Positions 24,688-33,633 of a stretch of 64,000 nt of DNA are shown in pieces. Origin of the DNA: a bacterium 210917-DFI.7.65 (GTDB lineage: Bacteria > Bacillota > Clostridia > Oscillospirales > Oscillospiraceae); the NCBI GenBank assembly GCA_020555865.1, contig JAJCJJ010000004.1, positions 62,001-126,000 on the forward strand, written 5' to 3'. Positions within the stretch are counted from its first letter, which is position 1. The number at the start of each line of letters is the position of its first letter. The notes below the pieces were generated by a model. The model saw only the letters and a list, made by a program, of their open reading frames with translations, was not told the origin of the DNA and did not search any database. Position numbers and translations under genes: made by a program.

Positions 24688-26658
24688 TTAAAGCATCTCC
24701 AGGAACTCATTCTCTGTTAACACTGGAATACCCAGCTCCTGCGCTTTTGTCAGTTTGGCGCCGGCGTTTTCACCTGCTACCACATAAGTGGTCTTTTTGG
24801 AAACCGAAGACACCGCCTTTCCACCGCGCTCTTCCACCAATTTACCCGCTTCCTGACGGGTAAATTTTTGCAGCGTCCCAGTTAAAACAAATGTCATACC
24901 TTCAAAATTACTGTTGACCTGCTTTTCGAGATATTCCATATTCACGCCGGCCGCTTTCAATCGGCCGATTAAATGCTGAGACTGCGCGCTTCCCAGCCAG
25001 TCCAGAATAAATTGGGCCGTAATAGGGCCAATGTCCGGGATTTCAGTCAGCTCATCCAGCCCTGAAGCAGAAAGCGCCTCAAAACTTTTGAAATGTGCAG
25101 CCAGCACATGGCCTGCTTTGGCTCCCACTTGCCGAATTCCAAGCGCATAAAGTAAACGAGACAAGTCGTTTTCTTTGGATTTTTCAATGGCCTCTATGGC
25201 GTTACGCGCCGATTTTTTCCCCATACGCTCAAGGTTTGCTACGTCCTCTTCCCGAAGATAATACAAATCTGCCGGTGAACGCACCATTTCGGTTTCAATC
25301 ATCTGCTGCAGAACGGCGGGACCTACGCCTTCGATATCCATAGCATCCCGGCTTACGAAATGAACCAGATTGCGCAGCAGCTGCGCGGGACATTCCGCAC
25401 CAGTACAGCGGACGGCGGCGCCGTCCAAATCCCGAGACACCGGTGCCCCACAGACCGGGCATCGCTCCGGCAGCACATAAGGCGTCGTCCCAAAGGGCCG
25501 CTTACTCAGATCCACCGACACGATTTCCGGAATGATCTCCCCCGCTTTCTGTACCAATACGGTATCACCGACACGAATGTCCTTTTCCGCAATATAGTCC
25601 TGGTTGTGAAGCGTGGCGTTGGTCACCGTCGTTCCCGCCAGATGCACCGGTTCTACAATGGCTTTTGGCGTCAATACGCCCGTGCGGCCTACCTGTACCA
25701 CGATATTCACCACTTTGGAGGGCTTCTGCTCCGGCGGATATTTATATGCAATGGCCCACCGGGGAGATTTGGCGGTACTGCCCAGCAGCTTGCGATCTGT
25801 AAGGCTATTTACCTTTACAACCGCTCCATCCATATCGAACGGAAATTTCTCACGGCTTTCATTCAGCGCAACAATTTCCTCATTACATTCTGCAATACTG
25901 TTGACCACACGATGCGCAATCACTTTAAAATTCTGTGTGCGCAGATAGTCCAGGGTTTGTTCGTGGGTTTCAAATGTCCGTCCCTGGCATAGCTGGAGAT
26001 TGAAGATCTGAATATCCAGCCGACGCTGGGCAGCGATCTTGGAATCCAGTTGACGCAGAGATCCAGCCGCTGCGTTGCGTGGATTGGCAAACAACGGCTC
26101 CCCGTTAATCTCCCGCATGGCGTTGAGTTCATCAAATACCCTGTGGGACATATAGACCTCGCCCCGGACAATCAGATGCGGCAGTTTTTCCGGCAGCGTC
26201 ATGGGGATCGACTTGATCGTGCGCAGATTTTCTGTCACATCTTCACCGATCCGACCATCCCCCCGCGTAGCCCCGCGGACAAAGATGCCGTCGCGGTATT
26301 CCAAAGCAACCGAAAGACCATCGACTTTCGGTTCCACACTATAGGCCACCTGATGGAGACTTTCCGCCATCCGTGTGCCGAATTCGTTTACTTCTTCCGG
26401 CGAAAACACATCCTGCAGGCTTTCCAGGGGCACTTCGTGTTCTACGCTTTCAAAGGCAGCCAGAATCCGTCCGCCCACCCGTTGTGTTGGAGAGTCTGGC
26501 GTAATTTCCTCCGGATGTTCTTTCTCAAGATCTTCCAAACGGCGCAGCATACGATCGTATTCAAAATCCGGAATGGTCGGGGCATCCAGCACATAATAGC
26601 GGTAACCGTGCGCGTTGAGCGTATCACGCAGCTGTTTCATCTCTTCACGATAATTCAT
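24688..26658 (-). CDS. ligA: NAD-dependent DNA ligase
   Basis: LigA seals nicks during replication and repair with NAD+. The 656-residue protein has the Ia domain, the adenylation lysine at 111 in E-P-K-V-D-G-L-S, an OB fold, a four-cysteine zinc finger (C-P-V-C ... C-T-G-A-E-C-P), a helix-hairpin-helix region and a C-terminal BRCT domain (~580-656). A GAAGGGAA site precedes the ATG. It follows the sporulation gene yunB by 13 bases and is probably co-transcribed with it. Confidence 0.97.
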   Translation of the reverse strand: MNYREEMKQLRDTLNAHGYRYYVLDAPTIPDFEYDRMLRRLEDLEKEHPEEITPDSPTQRVGGRILAAFESVEHEVPLESLQDVFSPEEVNEFGTRMAESLHQVAYSVEPKVDGLSVALEYRDGIFVRGATRGDGRIGEDVTENLRTIKSIPMTLPEKLPHLIVRGEVYMSHRVFDELNAMREINGEPLFANPRNAAAGSLRQLDSKIAAQRRLDIQIFNLQLCQGRTFETHEQTLDYLRTQNFKVIAHRVVNSIAECNEEIVALNESREKFPFDMDGAVVKVNSLTDRKLLGSTAKSPRWAIAYKYPPEQKPSKVVNIVVQVGRTGVLTPKAIVEPVHLAGTTVTNATLHNQDYIAEKDIRVGDTVLVQKAGEIIPEIVSVDLSKRPFGTTPYVLPERCPVCGAPVSRDLDGAAVRCTGAECPAQLLRNLVHFVSRDAMDIEGVGPAVLQQMIETEMVRSPADLYYLREEDVANLERMGKKSARNAIEAIEKSKENDLSRLLYALGIRQVGAKAGHVLAAHFKSFEALSASGLDELTEIPDIGPITAQFILDWLGSAQSQHLIGRLKAAGVNMEYLEKQVNSNFEGMTFVLTGTLQKFTRQEAGKLVEERGGKAVSSVSKKTTYVVAGENAGAKLTKAQELGIPVLTENEFLEML

Positions 26659-26671
26659 ATGATTTCCCTTC

Positions 26672-27364
26672 TCATTGGTTCGTCACATATTCCCGCACAT
26701 CATCCACGGAATCCGAGTTGAAATATGTATAGGTATCCGGCACCGAGCCGACGATGACGGTCTCCGCCACGGCCAGAGAACTGTCCACCGCTACGGATGA
26801 AGTATATCCCGGCATTAAAATGCGCACGGTGACCTCTACATTCAAAACGATCTGGTGCTTTGTCTGATTGATGCCTGCATCTGTAAAATAATTTTCAAAT
26901 GCAGTTTCAGGCGATCCAACCGACAGAATCCGCACATGCAGATCCGGCCCGCGGCCCGCTAAGAGGGCGACTCCAGTCAAACTGCCCACCGGGATTGCCA
27001 GCTCACTGCTGGAAACAGAGCCCACCTTTTGCATTACATTTTCTGCAACTTCGATTTGCAGCCGGTTAAACTGGATCATATTACTGGTCAAAGCAGTGAT
27101 TTTCCCCTCGTTATCCTTTTCCAGGGAAATCAGATCATTATATCCATAGGTGCCGTTTTCGATTGTTTCTGCCACGGCCTCGGCAATCGCCCTGTGAACC
27201 ACATTGGAAACACGCGCCGTTGCCATGCTGTTCATGATCGGACGGAGCTGTCCCATGGCTGTGACCACTATCAGCAGCACGGCAAGCAAGCATATTGCCA
27301 GCGCCAGTGCTAAAAAACGGCTCCGGCTGCGCCGCTTGCGCCAGGGGAAAAAATGCATTGCCAT
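26672..27364 (-). CDS. yunB: sporulation protein YunB
   Basis: The 230-residue product has a basic N-terminus, one membrane helix (~18-38) and an extracytoplasmic domain with the family pattern: A-I-A-E-A-V conserved helix, Y-N-D-L-I, N-x-I-Q-F-N-R-L-Q, and I-P-V-G-S-L-T-G. YunB is a sigma-E-controlled protein needed for full sporulation in Bacillus; its biochemical role is not known. The ATG at 27364 was preferred over a TTG one codon upstream; GAGGTGG lies upstream. Confidence 0.9.
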   Translation of the reverse strand: MAMHFFPWRKRRSRSRFLALALAICLLAVLLIVVTAMGQLRPIMNSMATARVSNVVHRAIAEAVAETIENGTYGYNDLISLEKDNEGKITALTSNMIQFNRLQIEVAENVMQKVGSVSSSELAIPVGSLTGVALLAGRGPDLHVRILSVGSPETAFENYFTDAGINQTKHQIVLNVEVTVRILMPGYTSSVAVDSSLAVAETVIVGSVPDTYTYFNSDSVDDVREYVTNQ

Positions 27365-27421
27365 CAAACCACCTCATAGGGCAGTGTATGGCGCAAACGC
27401 TTGTTCGGATACCTGCTTCGG

Positions 27422-28705
27422 TCAAACGTTCCCTGTTTGCATCTCTTTTTCCCGATGCTTCAATATTTCAGACACAGCCAGCAGCACACCGGTTTTCCCC
27501 GATTCATAGGTAAGTCCACCCTGCATATAAGCGGCATAAGGCTCGCGCATAGGCGCATCACAGGACAATTCGATGGACGCCCCCTGAATAAATGCGCCTG
27601 CCGCCATAATCACTGGACAGTCGTATCCCGGCATATCCCAAGGCTCAGGCGTCACATAAGAATCCACCGGGGAGCCGAACTGAATGCCCCGGATAAAAGC
27701 CTGCAGAGGCCCTGGGCTTCCGAAGGATAGCATCTGAATGATATCGTGGCGTACCGCGTCAGAGGCGGGTTCCGTATCATAGCCCAGCAGCTCCATCATA
27801 CGCGCGCAGAACACAGCGGTTTTCAGCGCCTGTGCCACCGTGTGCGGTGCCAAGAACAGGCCCTGATACATCAGGCGGTTATTCCCCAGAGTGCTGCCGC
27901 ATTCCTTTCCGATCCCCGGCACCGTCAAACGCGCAGCCGCTGCTTCCACCAGATCGTGCCGACCGGCGATGTAGCCTCCGGTCGGCGCTAGTCCGCCGCC
28001 GGGATTTTTGATCAGAGATCCCACCACCAGATCGGCGTCTACATCAGTGGGTTCCAGCATTTCCACAAATTCGCCATAGCAGTTGTCCACCATAATGATA
28101 CACTCCGGCGCCGCGGCACGAATGCAGCGACACAAACTGCCGATGGTTTCCACCGACAGTGACTGCCGGGTGGAATAACCTTTGGAGCGCTGGATCATGG
28201 CAATTTTTACCTTTGGATCGCAGACTGCGGCTGCGACAGCCGCTTCATCCGGCAAACCGTTCGGGAGCATCTCCACCTGCCGGTACCCAATGCCGTACTG
28301 TTTCATATTGCCCGCTTCGTCGCCCACGATACCGATCACGCTTTGAATGGTGTCATACGGTTCCCCAGTTACATAGCACAGCGTATCGCCGGGGCGGAGA
28401 TTGCCGAACAGGGCGCAGGTAATGGCATGCGTACCGCTGACAAACTGGAGGCGCACCACAGCATCCTCCGTGTGAAAAATATCGGCATAGATCTTTTCGA
28501 GCGTATCTCTTCCGTTATCTCCGTAGCCGTAGCCGGTGGTTCCTGCAAACATATATTCTGCCACTTTATGCTTTTGAAATGCGGCGAGTACCTTCTGAGC
28601 ATTATGCTCGGCAACCTCGTCGATCCGGGCGAATATCGGTGCGATGTCTGCCTGCGCACGATCGCGCAGCGCCAGGATTTCTTCATTCAATCCAAATAAA
28701 TTCAT
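27422..28705 (-). CDS. aluminium-resistance / methionine gamma-lyase family PLP protein
   Basis: A 427-residue fold-type I PLP enzyme of the Met_gamma_lyase (aluminium resistance) family. It shows F-A-G-T-T-G-Y-G-Y-G-D near residue 55, M-V-D-N-C-Y-G-E-F for cofactor binding, and the PLP lysine in G-S-L-I-K-N-P-G-G-G. Relatives are annotated as cystathionine beta-lyases or of unknown substrate, so the exact reaction is open. It follows murD by 13 bases on the same strand. Confidence 0.88.
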   Translation of the reverse strand: MNLFGLNEEILALRDRAQADIAPIFARIDEVAEHNAQKVLAAFQKHKVAEYMFAGTTGYGYGDNGRDTLEKIYADIFHTEDAVVRLQFVSGTHAITCALFGNLRPGDTLCYVTGEPYDTIQSVIGIVGDEAGNMKQYGIGYRQVEMLPNGLPDEAAVAAAVCDPKVKIAMIQRSKGYSTRQSLSVETIGSLCRCIRAAAPECIIMVDNCYGEFVEMLEPTDVDADLVVGSLIKNPGGGLAPTGGYIAGRHDLVEAAAARLTVPGIGKECGSTLGNNRLMYQGLFLAPHTVAQALKTAVFCARMMELLGYDTEPASDAVRHDIIQMLSFGSPGPLQAFIRGIQFGSPVDSYVTPEPWDMPGYDCPVIMAAGAFIQGASIELSCDAPMREPYAAYMQGGLTYESGKTGVLLAVSEILKHREKEMQTGNV

Positions 28706-28718
28706 ATATCTCTCATCC

Positions 28719-30116
28719 TTATTCCAAATGATTTACAACTGCTTTAAAAGTCTTCCCGCGCTCCATAAAATTGGAAAATTTATCAAAGGATGTGCTGGCA
28801 GGAGACAGCAGAACCACATCTCCCTCACTGGCCTGAGCCGCAGCGGCGCGCACAGCTTCTTCAAAATCATCAATCAGCAGGATCGGCAGCGCCACGCTGT
28901 CATACTCCGGCGCATTTAGCACAGCAGCACAAATTTTGGGTACGGTAGAGCCAATCACGTCACCCCCAGTAAGGATCAGAAACCGGACATGCTGTACAAT
29001 TTCCGGCCCCAAAGGCGCATAATCGATATTCTTGTCTTTGCCGCCGGCAATCAAGATCACTTTTTGCCGGAACGAACGCAGCCCCGCAATGGTACGCGTC
29101 GGGCTGGAAGCAATGGAATCATTGTAATACTTCACTCCGTGTACCTCGCGTACCAGTTCGATACGATGCTCCACCCCACTGAATGAAGCAGCCACCTCCC
29201 GGATCACCTCATCAGATACCAGGCCATCCACCGCAGCCACGGCAGCCATATAATTTTCAATGTTATGCACACCCGGAATGGCAATCTCATCAGCAGAAAG
29301 CACCGGCCGTACGCAGTCCCCATTCCGGACAGAAATCCTGCCGTCGGCAAAAAACACATCGCCTGCGTCCGGGGAAAGGCGGCTGAAAAATACAGTTTTC
29401 CCCGGTGCGCGCTGGGAAAACGCACGAGTCAGATCATTGTCATAATTCAGAATAACCTTCTGCGCTGCGCTTTGATAACGGAGGATATTGGCTTTCGCTT
29501 CCACATATTCCTCCATCCCCTTGTGCACATTCAAATGGTTCGGCGCCAGATTGGTGACAACGGCAATTTCCGGGCTTTTATGCATGGTCAGCAGCTGGAA
29601 TGAAGACAGTTCCAATACCGCATAATCTTCTTCCTTCATCTTTCCTGCTTCCGCGAGCAGCGGATGGCCGATGTTTCCGCCTATATACACAGTCTTTCCG
29701 GCTGCGCGCAGCATCTCGGCGATGATAGTGGTTGTCGTGGTTTTTCCATCGCTCCCGGTTACAGCAATGGTATGGCAGGGGCAAACGTCAAAAAAAACTT
29801 CCATCTCAGAAGTAACTTCGCTGCCCCGCTCCACGGCGGATAAAAACTCCGGAATATCCGGACGAATTCCGGGCGAACGGAAAATGATATCCTGATCCAA
29901 CCCCTGAAGATAGTCCTTTCCCAGTTTCAGTGTGCAGCCCCATTTCTCCAGCCGATCGGCCAAATCTCCAAATGCGCTTCGTTTTTTTTGGTCGCATGCA
30001 GTCACAGAAACGCCATATCCCAGCAGCAGTTCAATCAGCGGTGTATTGCTGACGCCGATCCCAATGACAGCCACCCGTTTCCCCTTTAACGAGTCCAGAT
30101 ATTCATTTAGCCGCAT
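28719..30116 (-). CDS. murD: UDP-N-acetylmuramoyl-L-alanine:D-glutamate ligase
   Basis: MurD adds D-glutamate to UDP-MurNAc-L-alanine in peptidoglycan synthesis. The 465-residue protein has an N-terminal Rossmann domain (V-I-G-I-G-V-S-N), the ATP loop G-S-D-G-K-T-T-T-T, and the C-terminal Mur ligase domain with D-S-I-A-S-S-P-T-R-T. It is outside any dcw cluster and heads a run of minus-strand genes (murD, PLP enzyme, yunB, ligA). Confidence 0.96.
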   Translation of the reverse strand: MRLNEYLDSLKGKRVAVIGIGVSNTPLIELLLGYGVSVTACDQKKRSAFGDLADRLEKWGCTLKLGKDYLQGLDQDIIFRSPGIRPDIPEFLSAVERGSEVTSEMEVFFDVCPCHTIAVTGSDGKTTTTTIIAEMLRAAGKTVYIGGNIGHPLLAEAGKMKEEDYAVLELSSFQLLTMHKSPEIAVVTNLAPNHLNVHKGMEEYVEAKANILRYQSAAQKVILNYDNDLTRAFSQRAPGKTVFFSRLSPDAGDVFFADGRISVRNGDCVRPVLSADEIAIPGVHNIENYMAAVAAVDGLVSDEVIREVAASFSGVEHRIELVREVHGVKYYNDSIASSPTRTIAGLRSFRQKVILIAGGKDKNIDYAPLGPEIVQHVRFLILTGGDVIGSTVPKICAAVLNAPEYDSVALPILLIDDFEEAVRAAAAQASEGDVVLLSPASTSFDKFSNFMERGKTFKAVVNHLE

Positions 30117-30154
30117 AAACGCAGTCCCTTCTTATTTCAAAAATGTCAAAGGTG

Positions 30155-30183
30155 ATTATACCGCAAACCGCCCCTGTTTTCAA
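30155..30183 (-). promoter_or_regulatory. sigma-A-type promoter of murD
   Basis: TTGAAA and TATAAT are 17 bases apart on the minus strand. It diverges from the rnpB promoter only a few bases away. Confidence 0.75.
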
Positions 30184-30190
30184 TCATATC

Positions 30191-30219
30191 TTGACTTTCC
30201 ATCCACAATCCGATAAAAT
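30191..30219 (+). promoter_or_regulatory. sigma-A-type promoter of rnpB
   Basis: TTGACT and TAAAAT are spaced by 17 bases, with the RNA 5' end expected about seven bases later. Confidence 0.8.
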
Positions 30220-30225
30220 AATTTT

Positions 30226-30590
30226 CCGAGCAGGCCAGGCAGTCGCGCAGGCATGCCGAAAGGCCGTCTGTGAGGAAAGTCCGGGCTCCACAGGGCAAGA
30301 ATAACGGGTAACGCCCGCCGAAGGCGACTTCAGGAAAAGTGCAACAGAGATATACCGCTGGTGAGCGGCCGGTTGAAACCGGTACGTGCCAGCAAGGGTG
30401 GAAAGGCGAGGTAAGAGCTCACCCATCCCCATGGTAACATGGGGATGCTGTAAACTCTATTCGGAGCAACACCGCGGACAGGACATATGGCCGGCCCGGC
30501 CGTCCTTAGGAGGTGGCTTGAGCGCGTTGGTAACAGCGCGTCGAGATAGATGACTGCTTAATACAGAACCCGGCTTACAGACCTGCTCAA
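30226..30590 (+). ncRNA. rnpB: RNase P RNA
   Basis: The catalytic RNA that trims tRNA 5' leaders. The conserved core pieces are present in order: GAGGAAAGTCCGGGCTC near the 5' end, GGGTAACGCCCGCC, CAACAGAGA, GGTAAGAGCTCACC, and ACAGAACCCGGCTTACAG near the 3' end. The ends pair as P1 (GAGCAGG at 30228 with CCTGCTC at 30582). The layout looks like the ancestral A type rather than the Bacillus B type, as usual in Clostridia. Confidence 0.96.
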
Positions 30591-30598
30591 CTGCATAA

Positions 30599-30637
30599 CG
30601 CCTCCTCTGCGTAAATCGCAGAGGGGGCGCTTCGCTT
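30599..30637 (+). terminator. terminator after rnpB
   Basis: GCCTCCTCTGCG pairs with CGCAGAGGGGGC around TAAAT, followed by the only moderately T-rich GCTTCGCTTTGT. Confidence 0.7.
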
Positions 30638-30749
30638 TGTATGGATCTCTATATTAAAATGCGATATTTTCCCACCAAAATCTCGGTATTCGTTCTGCAG
30701 CTTCCGCGATAAAGCCAGACGATACAATTGAAAACTTTATCGGCTAAAA

Positions 30750-30784
30750 TAGGGCATGCTTTGAAATACTTCAAAGCACGCCCT
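30750..30784 (-). terminator. terminator after yebC
   Basis: GGGCATGCTTTGAA pairs with TTCAAAGCACGCCC (one mismatch); on the minus strand TATTTT follows. Confidence 0.75.
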
Positions 30785-30846
30785 CATCCTGTCGTCCCCG
30801 TCTAAAATAAACGGGAAATTATAGCGTTTTAACTGAGGAAATTACA

Positions 30847-31581
30847 TCAATCCTGTTGCCAGTTGTGATACACATTCTGGATATCATCGTTATCCTCCAG
30901 CGCATCGATCATCTTTTCCATATTGGTTACATCTTCTTCCTTTTCCAGAACGATGTAATTTTGAGGAACCATCGAAAGATTAGCTTCCAGGAAAGTGTAC
31001 CCCTTTTCCTCCAGTGCGCTGCACACGGCGCTGAAATCATCCGGCTCAGTATAAACCTGGAAGACAGGGCCTTCGTTGGAGAAGTCGGAAGCCCCGGCCT
31101 CCAGCGCATCCTCCATTACTTTATCCTCTTCCAGCTCGCCTTCTTCGTTGTCGATGATCAGGACACCTTTGCGGTCAAAAGACCAGGATACGCAGCCTGT
31201 GGCACCCAGATTGCCGCCGAACTTATCAAAGGCATGGCGTACAGCAGGGGCCGTACGGTTACGGTTATCCGTCAGCGCTTCCACGATCACAGCCACGCCG
31301 GCGGGACCGTAGCCCTCATAAACAACGCTTTCAAAATTGTCCGTATTGCCCGCGCCCAATGCCTTGTCGATGGTGCGCTTAATGTTGTCATTGGGCATGT
31401 TCACAGCCTTTGCCTTGGCGATCACGGTAGCCAAGCGGGAATTATTGGCAGGATCACCGCTGCCGCCCTCTTTCACAGCCACAATAATCTCGCGGGCGAT
31501 TTTAGTAAACGCAGCGCTGCGCTTTGCATCAGCCGCGCCCTTTGTTTTTTGAATATTATGCCACTTAGAATGTCCGGACAT
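30847..31581 (-). CDS. yebC: YebC/PmpR-family regulator (TACO1 family)
   Basis: The 244-residue product starts M-S-G-H-S-K-W-H-N-I-Q and shows the family's three-domain pattern, with M-P-N-D-N-I-K-R-T-I and Y-E-G-Y-G-P. Family members act as DNA-binding regulators or as ribosome-associated factors that relieve stalling; the role here is not resolved. It lies 27 bases after nif3 and is probably the last gene of trmK-nif3-yebC. Confidence 0.95.
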   Translation of the reverse strand: MSGHSKWHNIQKTKGAADAKRSAAFTKIAREIIVAVKEGGSGDPANNSRLATVIAKAKAVNMPNDNIKRTIDKALGAGNTDNFESVVYEGYGPAGVAVIVEALTDNRNRTAPAVRHAFDKFGGNLGATGCVSWSFDRKGVLIIDNEEGELEEDKVMEDALEAGASDFSNEGPVFQVYTEPDDFSAVCSALEEKGYTFLEANLSMVPQNYIVLEKEEDVTNMEKMIDALEDNDDIQNVYHNWQQD

Positions 31582-31608
31582 GAGTAAATCTCTCCTATCA
31601 AATAAATT

Positions 31609-32391
31609 TTATGAAAGAAAATATTGAAATACTTCTCTGTGAGAAGTGGATTTTTTGATATTCAACTGCGGGTACGCCGACTGCAGCATGGAAACGAGTT
31701 TGGGACAGACTACATCCTCTGTCGGAAAATGGCCCGCATCGATCACGTTCATTCCCATGGCCCTGGCATCCAAAAAATCGTGATAGCCCAGATCCGAGGT
31801 CACAAAGGTATCGCACTTCTTTCGCAGTGCATCGGCGTGGTAATCCCAGCAGGCCCCCCCGCCCACTGCTACGCGGCGGACCGGTTTTCCTGCAGACACA
31901 TAGCGCATCCCGCTGCAATGCAGCGCCCGGGCCACATGGGGCAAAAAGGCATCTATCGCCATTTCTTCCGGCAACGCGCCGACACGCCCGCATCCGTCTG
32001 CGCCCAGCGGCTCCACAACGTTTAATCCCACTGCCTGAGCCAGGCAGTCGTTGACGCCGCCTTCAGCAATGTCAAGATTGGTATGCATGCAAATGGCAGA
32101 GATACCACTGCGGATCAACTCCATTAAAATACGTCCCTGCGGCGTATCCGTACGCACCGTCTGCACCGGAAGCCACTTGCAGTTCATTACCGGGTGGTGC
32201 GCCACGATCAGCTCCATTCCCTCTGCAGCCGCTTCCTGCACCACCTCTTCGGTAATATCCAGCGCAACCAGAACATGCCGGACAGCTTGTTCCGGTTGCC
32301 CCACCAAAAGGCCTACATTATCCCAATGCATTGCCAGGTCTTTGGGCGCTGCAGAAAACAGAAACGCTTCAAGTTCTTTTACCGTTGGCAT
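31609..32391 (-). CDS. Nif3-like dinuclear metal centre protein
   Basis: A 260-residue YqfO/YbgI-type protein; these form hexameric rings with two metals per subunit. Metal ligands are visible in V-A-H-H-P-V, H-T-N-L-D and G-H-F-P-T-E-D. It lacks the inserted PII-like domain of the longer Bacillus form. The function of the family is unsettled. Its start overlaps the end of trmK by 23 bases, a pairing conserved in many Firmicutes. Confidence 0.92.
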   Translation of the reverse strand: MPTVKELEAFLFSAAPKDLAMHWDNVGLLVGQPEQAVRHVLVALDITEEVVQEAAAEGMELIVAHHPVMNCKWLPVQTVRTDTPQGRILMELIRSGISAICMHTNLDIAEGGVNDCLAQAVGLNVVEPLGADGCGRVGALPEEMAIDAFLPHVARALHCSGMRYVSAGKPVRRVAVGGGACWDYHADALRKKCDTFVTSDLGYHDFLDARAMGMNVIDAGHFPTEDVVCPKLVSMLQSAYPQLNIKKSTSHREVFQYFLS

Positions 32392-33097
32392 GAAGCCATT
32401 CCTCCTTCATCCGACGAAGTTGAACAAGGATCGCCCGCTGCTGCGCAGCACGTTCCAGGTTTTTCGGCACAGTGGAACGCTCCAGCCCGTTCAAAGCATA
32501 TGTACAAAGGTGCAGCAAAGCATCCAAGGCGTTGCCCTGCAAAGGGTCGTCCTGCAGGGCAACGCCGCCCCACGCCTGTCCAATGGAAAGCGGCTGTCCC
32601 GTACCGCCGCCGCGCAGAGCCATAATTGGGAAATATGTGCGGTTTTCCAGTACCAGCCGTTCCTTTAAAAAAACGTAGCCTTGCTCGGAAAGCCACGGGC
32701 GCAGCACTTCCGCTTTGGTCATAGGCTGCAGTAAAAGCGTATAACGCGCGTCATTTGTCCAAGGGGCCGCTTCCAATATGGACAGGATCGTTTCCCCACC
32801 CATACCGGCAATCACGATCGTGTCAATCTCATCCGGCGCAACACAGGACAAACCACTGCCCAAACGGAACGACAATTTCTCCTGCAAACCGTACTGCGCA
32901 GCAGAACGGCGGGCATGCTCCAGCGGCCCTTCTCGCACGTCACAGGCGGCAATAAACGCTGCGCATCCATGCTGCAAAAGCCAAATCGGGAGATACCCGT
33001 GATCCGTACCGATGTCTGCCACGCGGCTCCCCGGAGGGATCCACTGTGCAATGGCCAGCAGCCGCTCTGACAAAATCAACTCTTTTCCACCGTCCAT
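32369..33097 (-). CDS. trmK: tRNA (adenine22-N1)-methyltransferase
   Basis: TrmK methylates A22 of tRNA using S-adenosylmethionine. The 242-residue protein has the SAM-binding D-I-G-T-D-H-G-Y-L-P motif, A-C-D-V-R, and the catalytic-region I-A-G-M-G-G-E-T-I, followed by L-Q-P-M and a C-terminal coiled coil. It overlaps nif3 at its 3' end. Confidence 0.93.
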   Translation of the reverse strand: MDGGKELILSERLLAIAQWIPPGSRVADIGTDHGYLPIWLLQHGCAAFIAACDVREGPLEHARRSAAQYGLQEKLSFRLGSGLSCVAPDEIDTIVIAGMGGETILSILEAAPWTNDARYTLLLQPMTKAEVLRPWLSEQGYVFLKERLVLENRTYFPIMALRGGGTGQPLSIGQAWGGVALQDDPLQGNALDALLHLCTYALNGLERSTVPKNLERAAQQRAILVQLRRMKEEWLHANGKRT

Positions 33098-33130
33098 GCG
33101 CCTTGCCCCTTTGCTTTACACAAACAAATC

Positions 33131-33158
33131 AAAGCACGGGTCTTGTACAGAACCGTGC
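33131..33158 (-). terminator. possible terminator after the DUF1858 gene
   Basis: GCACGG pairs with CCGTGC across a loop that can pair further; on the minus strand TTTGATTTG follows, a weak T run. Confidence 0.45.
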
Positions 33159-33178
33159 AATGATTTTTTACACTGTGT

Positions 33179-33388
33179 TTACTTGGCTTCCTTGTTTGCT
33201 TCCTCGTTTACCAGAGCCAGCAGCTTATCCACATCCACGCCGTGGACCATGCAGGCTTCTTCCACGGTTTCACCGCGGGAAGAGGGGCAACCCAGGCAAT
33301 GCATGCCGATAGACAGGAAAATGGGAGCCGTGTGGGGAGCGATATCGAGAATATCACCAATGATCGTATCTTTTGTAATTTCAATCAT
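33179..33388 (-). CDS. DUF1858 domain protein
   Basis: A 69-residue single-domain protein with the DUF1858 pattern: I-G-D-I-L, F-L-S-I-G-M-H-C-L-G-C-P. The two cysteines, 31 and 34, form a C-x2-C pair that in relatives is proposed to be a redox disulfide or metal site, often linked to hybrid-cluster proteins. No such partner is nearby. It has its own promoter and a ribosome site AGGAGG. Confidence 0.85.
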   Translation of the reverse strand: MIEITKDTIIGDILDIAPHTAPIFLSIGMHCLGCPSSRGETVEEACMVHGVDVDKLLALVNEEANKEAK

Positions 33389-33425
33389 GAGAAACTGCCT
33401 CCTATTCTGAAAAATTTGCTTTTAT

Positions 33426-33454
33426 AGTATATCCTAAAAAAGGGGGCTTTTCAA
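33426..33454 (-). promoter_or_regulatory. sigma-A-type promoter of the DUF1858 gene
   Basis: TTGAAA and TATACT lie 17 bases apart on the minus strand. Confidence 0.65.
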
Positions 33455-33633
33455 TACATCAATAGAAATTTCTCCTTTTTCGCTGAAAAAAGAGGAAGAT
33501 ACGCCCTGCATCAGGAGGTGAACTTCTATCAAAAATCCAACAAAATGGTTCGATCCGTGAAAGACGGATACAGAAAAGGGGCGTATAATAAAACATATTT
33601 ATCTGAGACCTTCAAGAAGGAGATCTGATTGCC

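Noticed and set aside
33518..33628. 36-codon GTG frame ahead of the OYE-family gene
   Set aside because: The GTG lies inside the apparent ribosome site, so spacing is wrong; no family pattern, and it overlaps the leader and ribosome site of the next gene.
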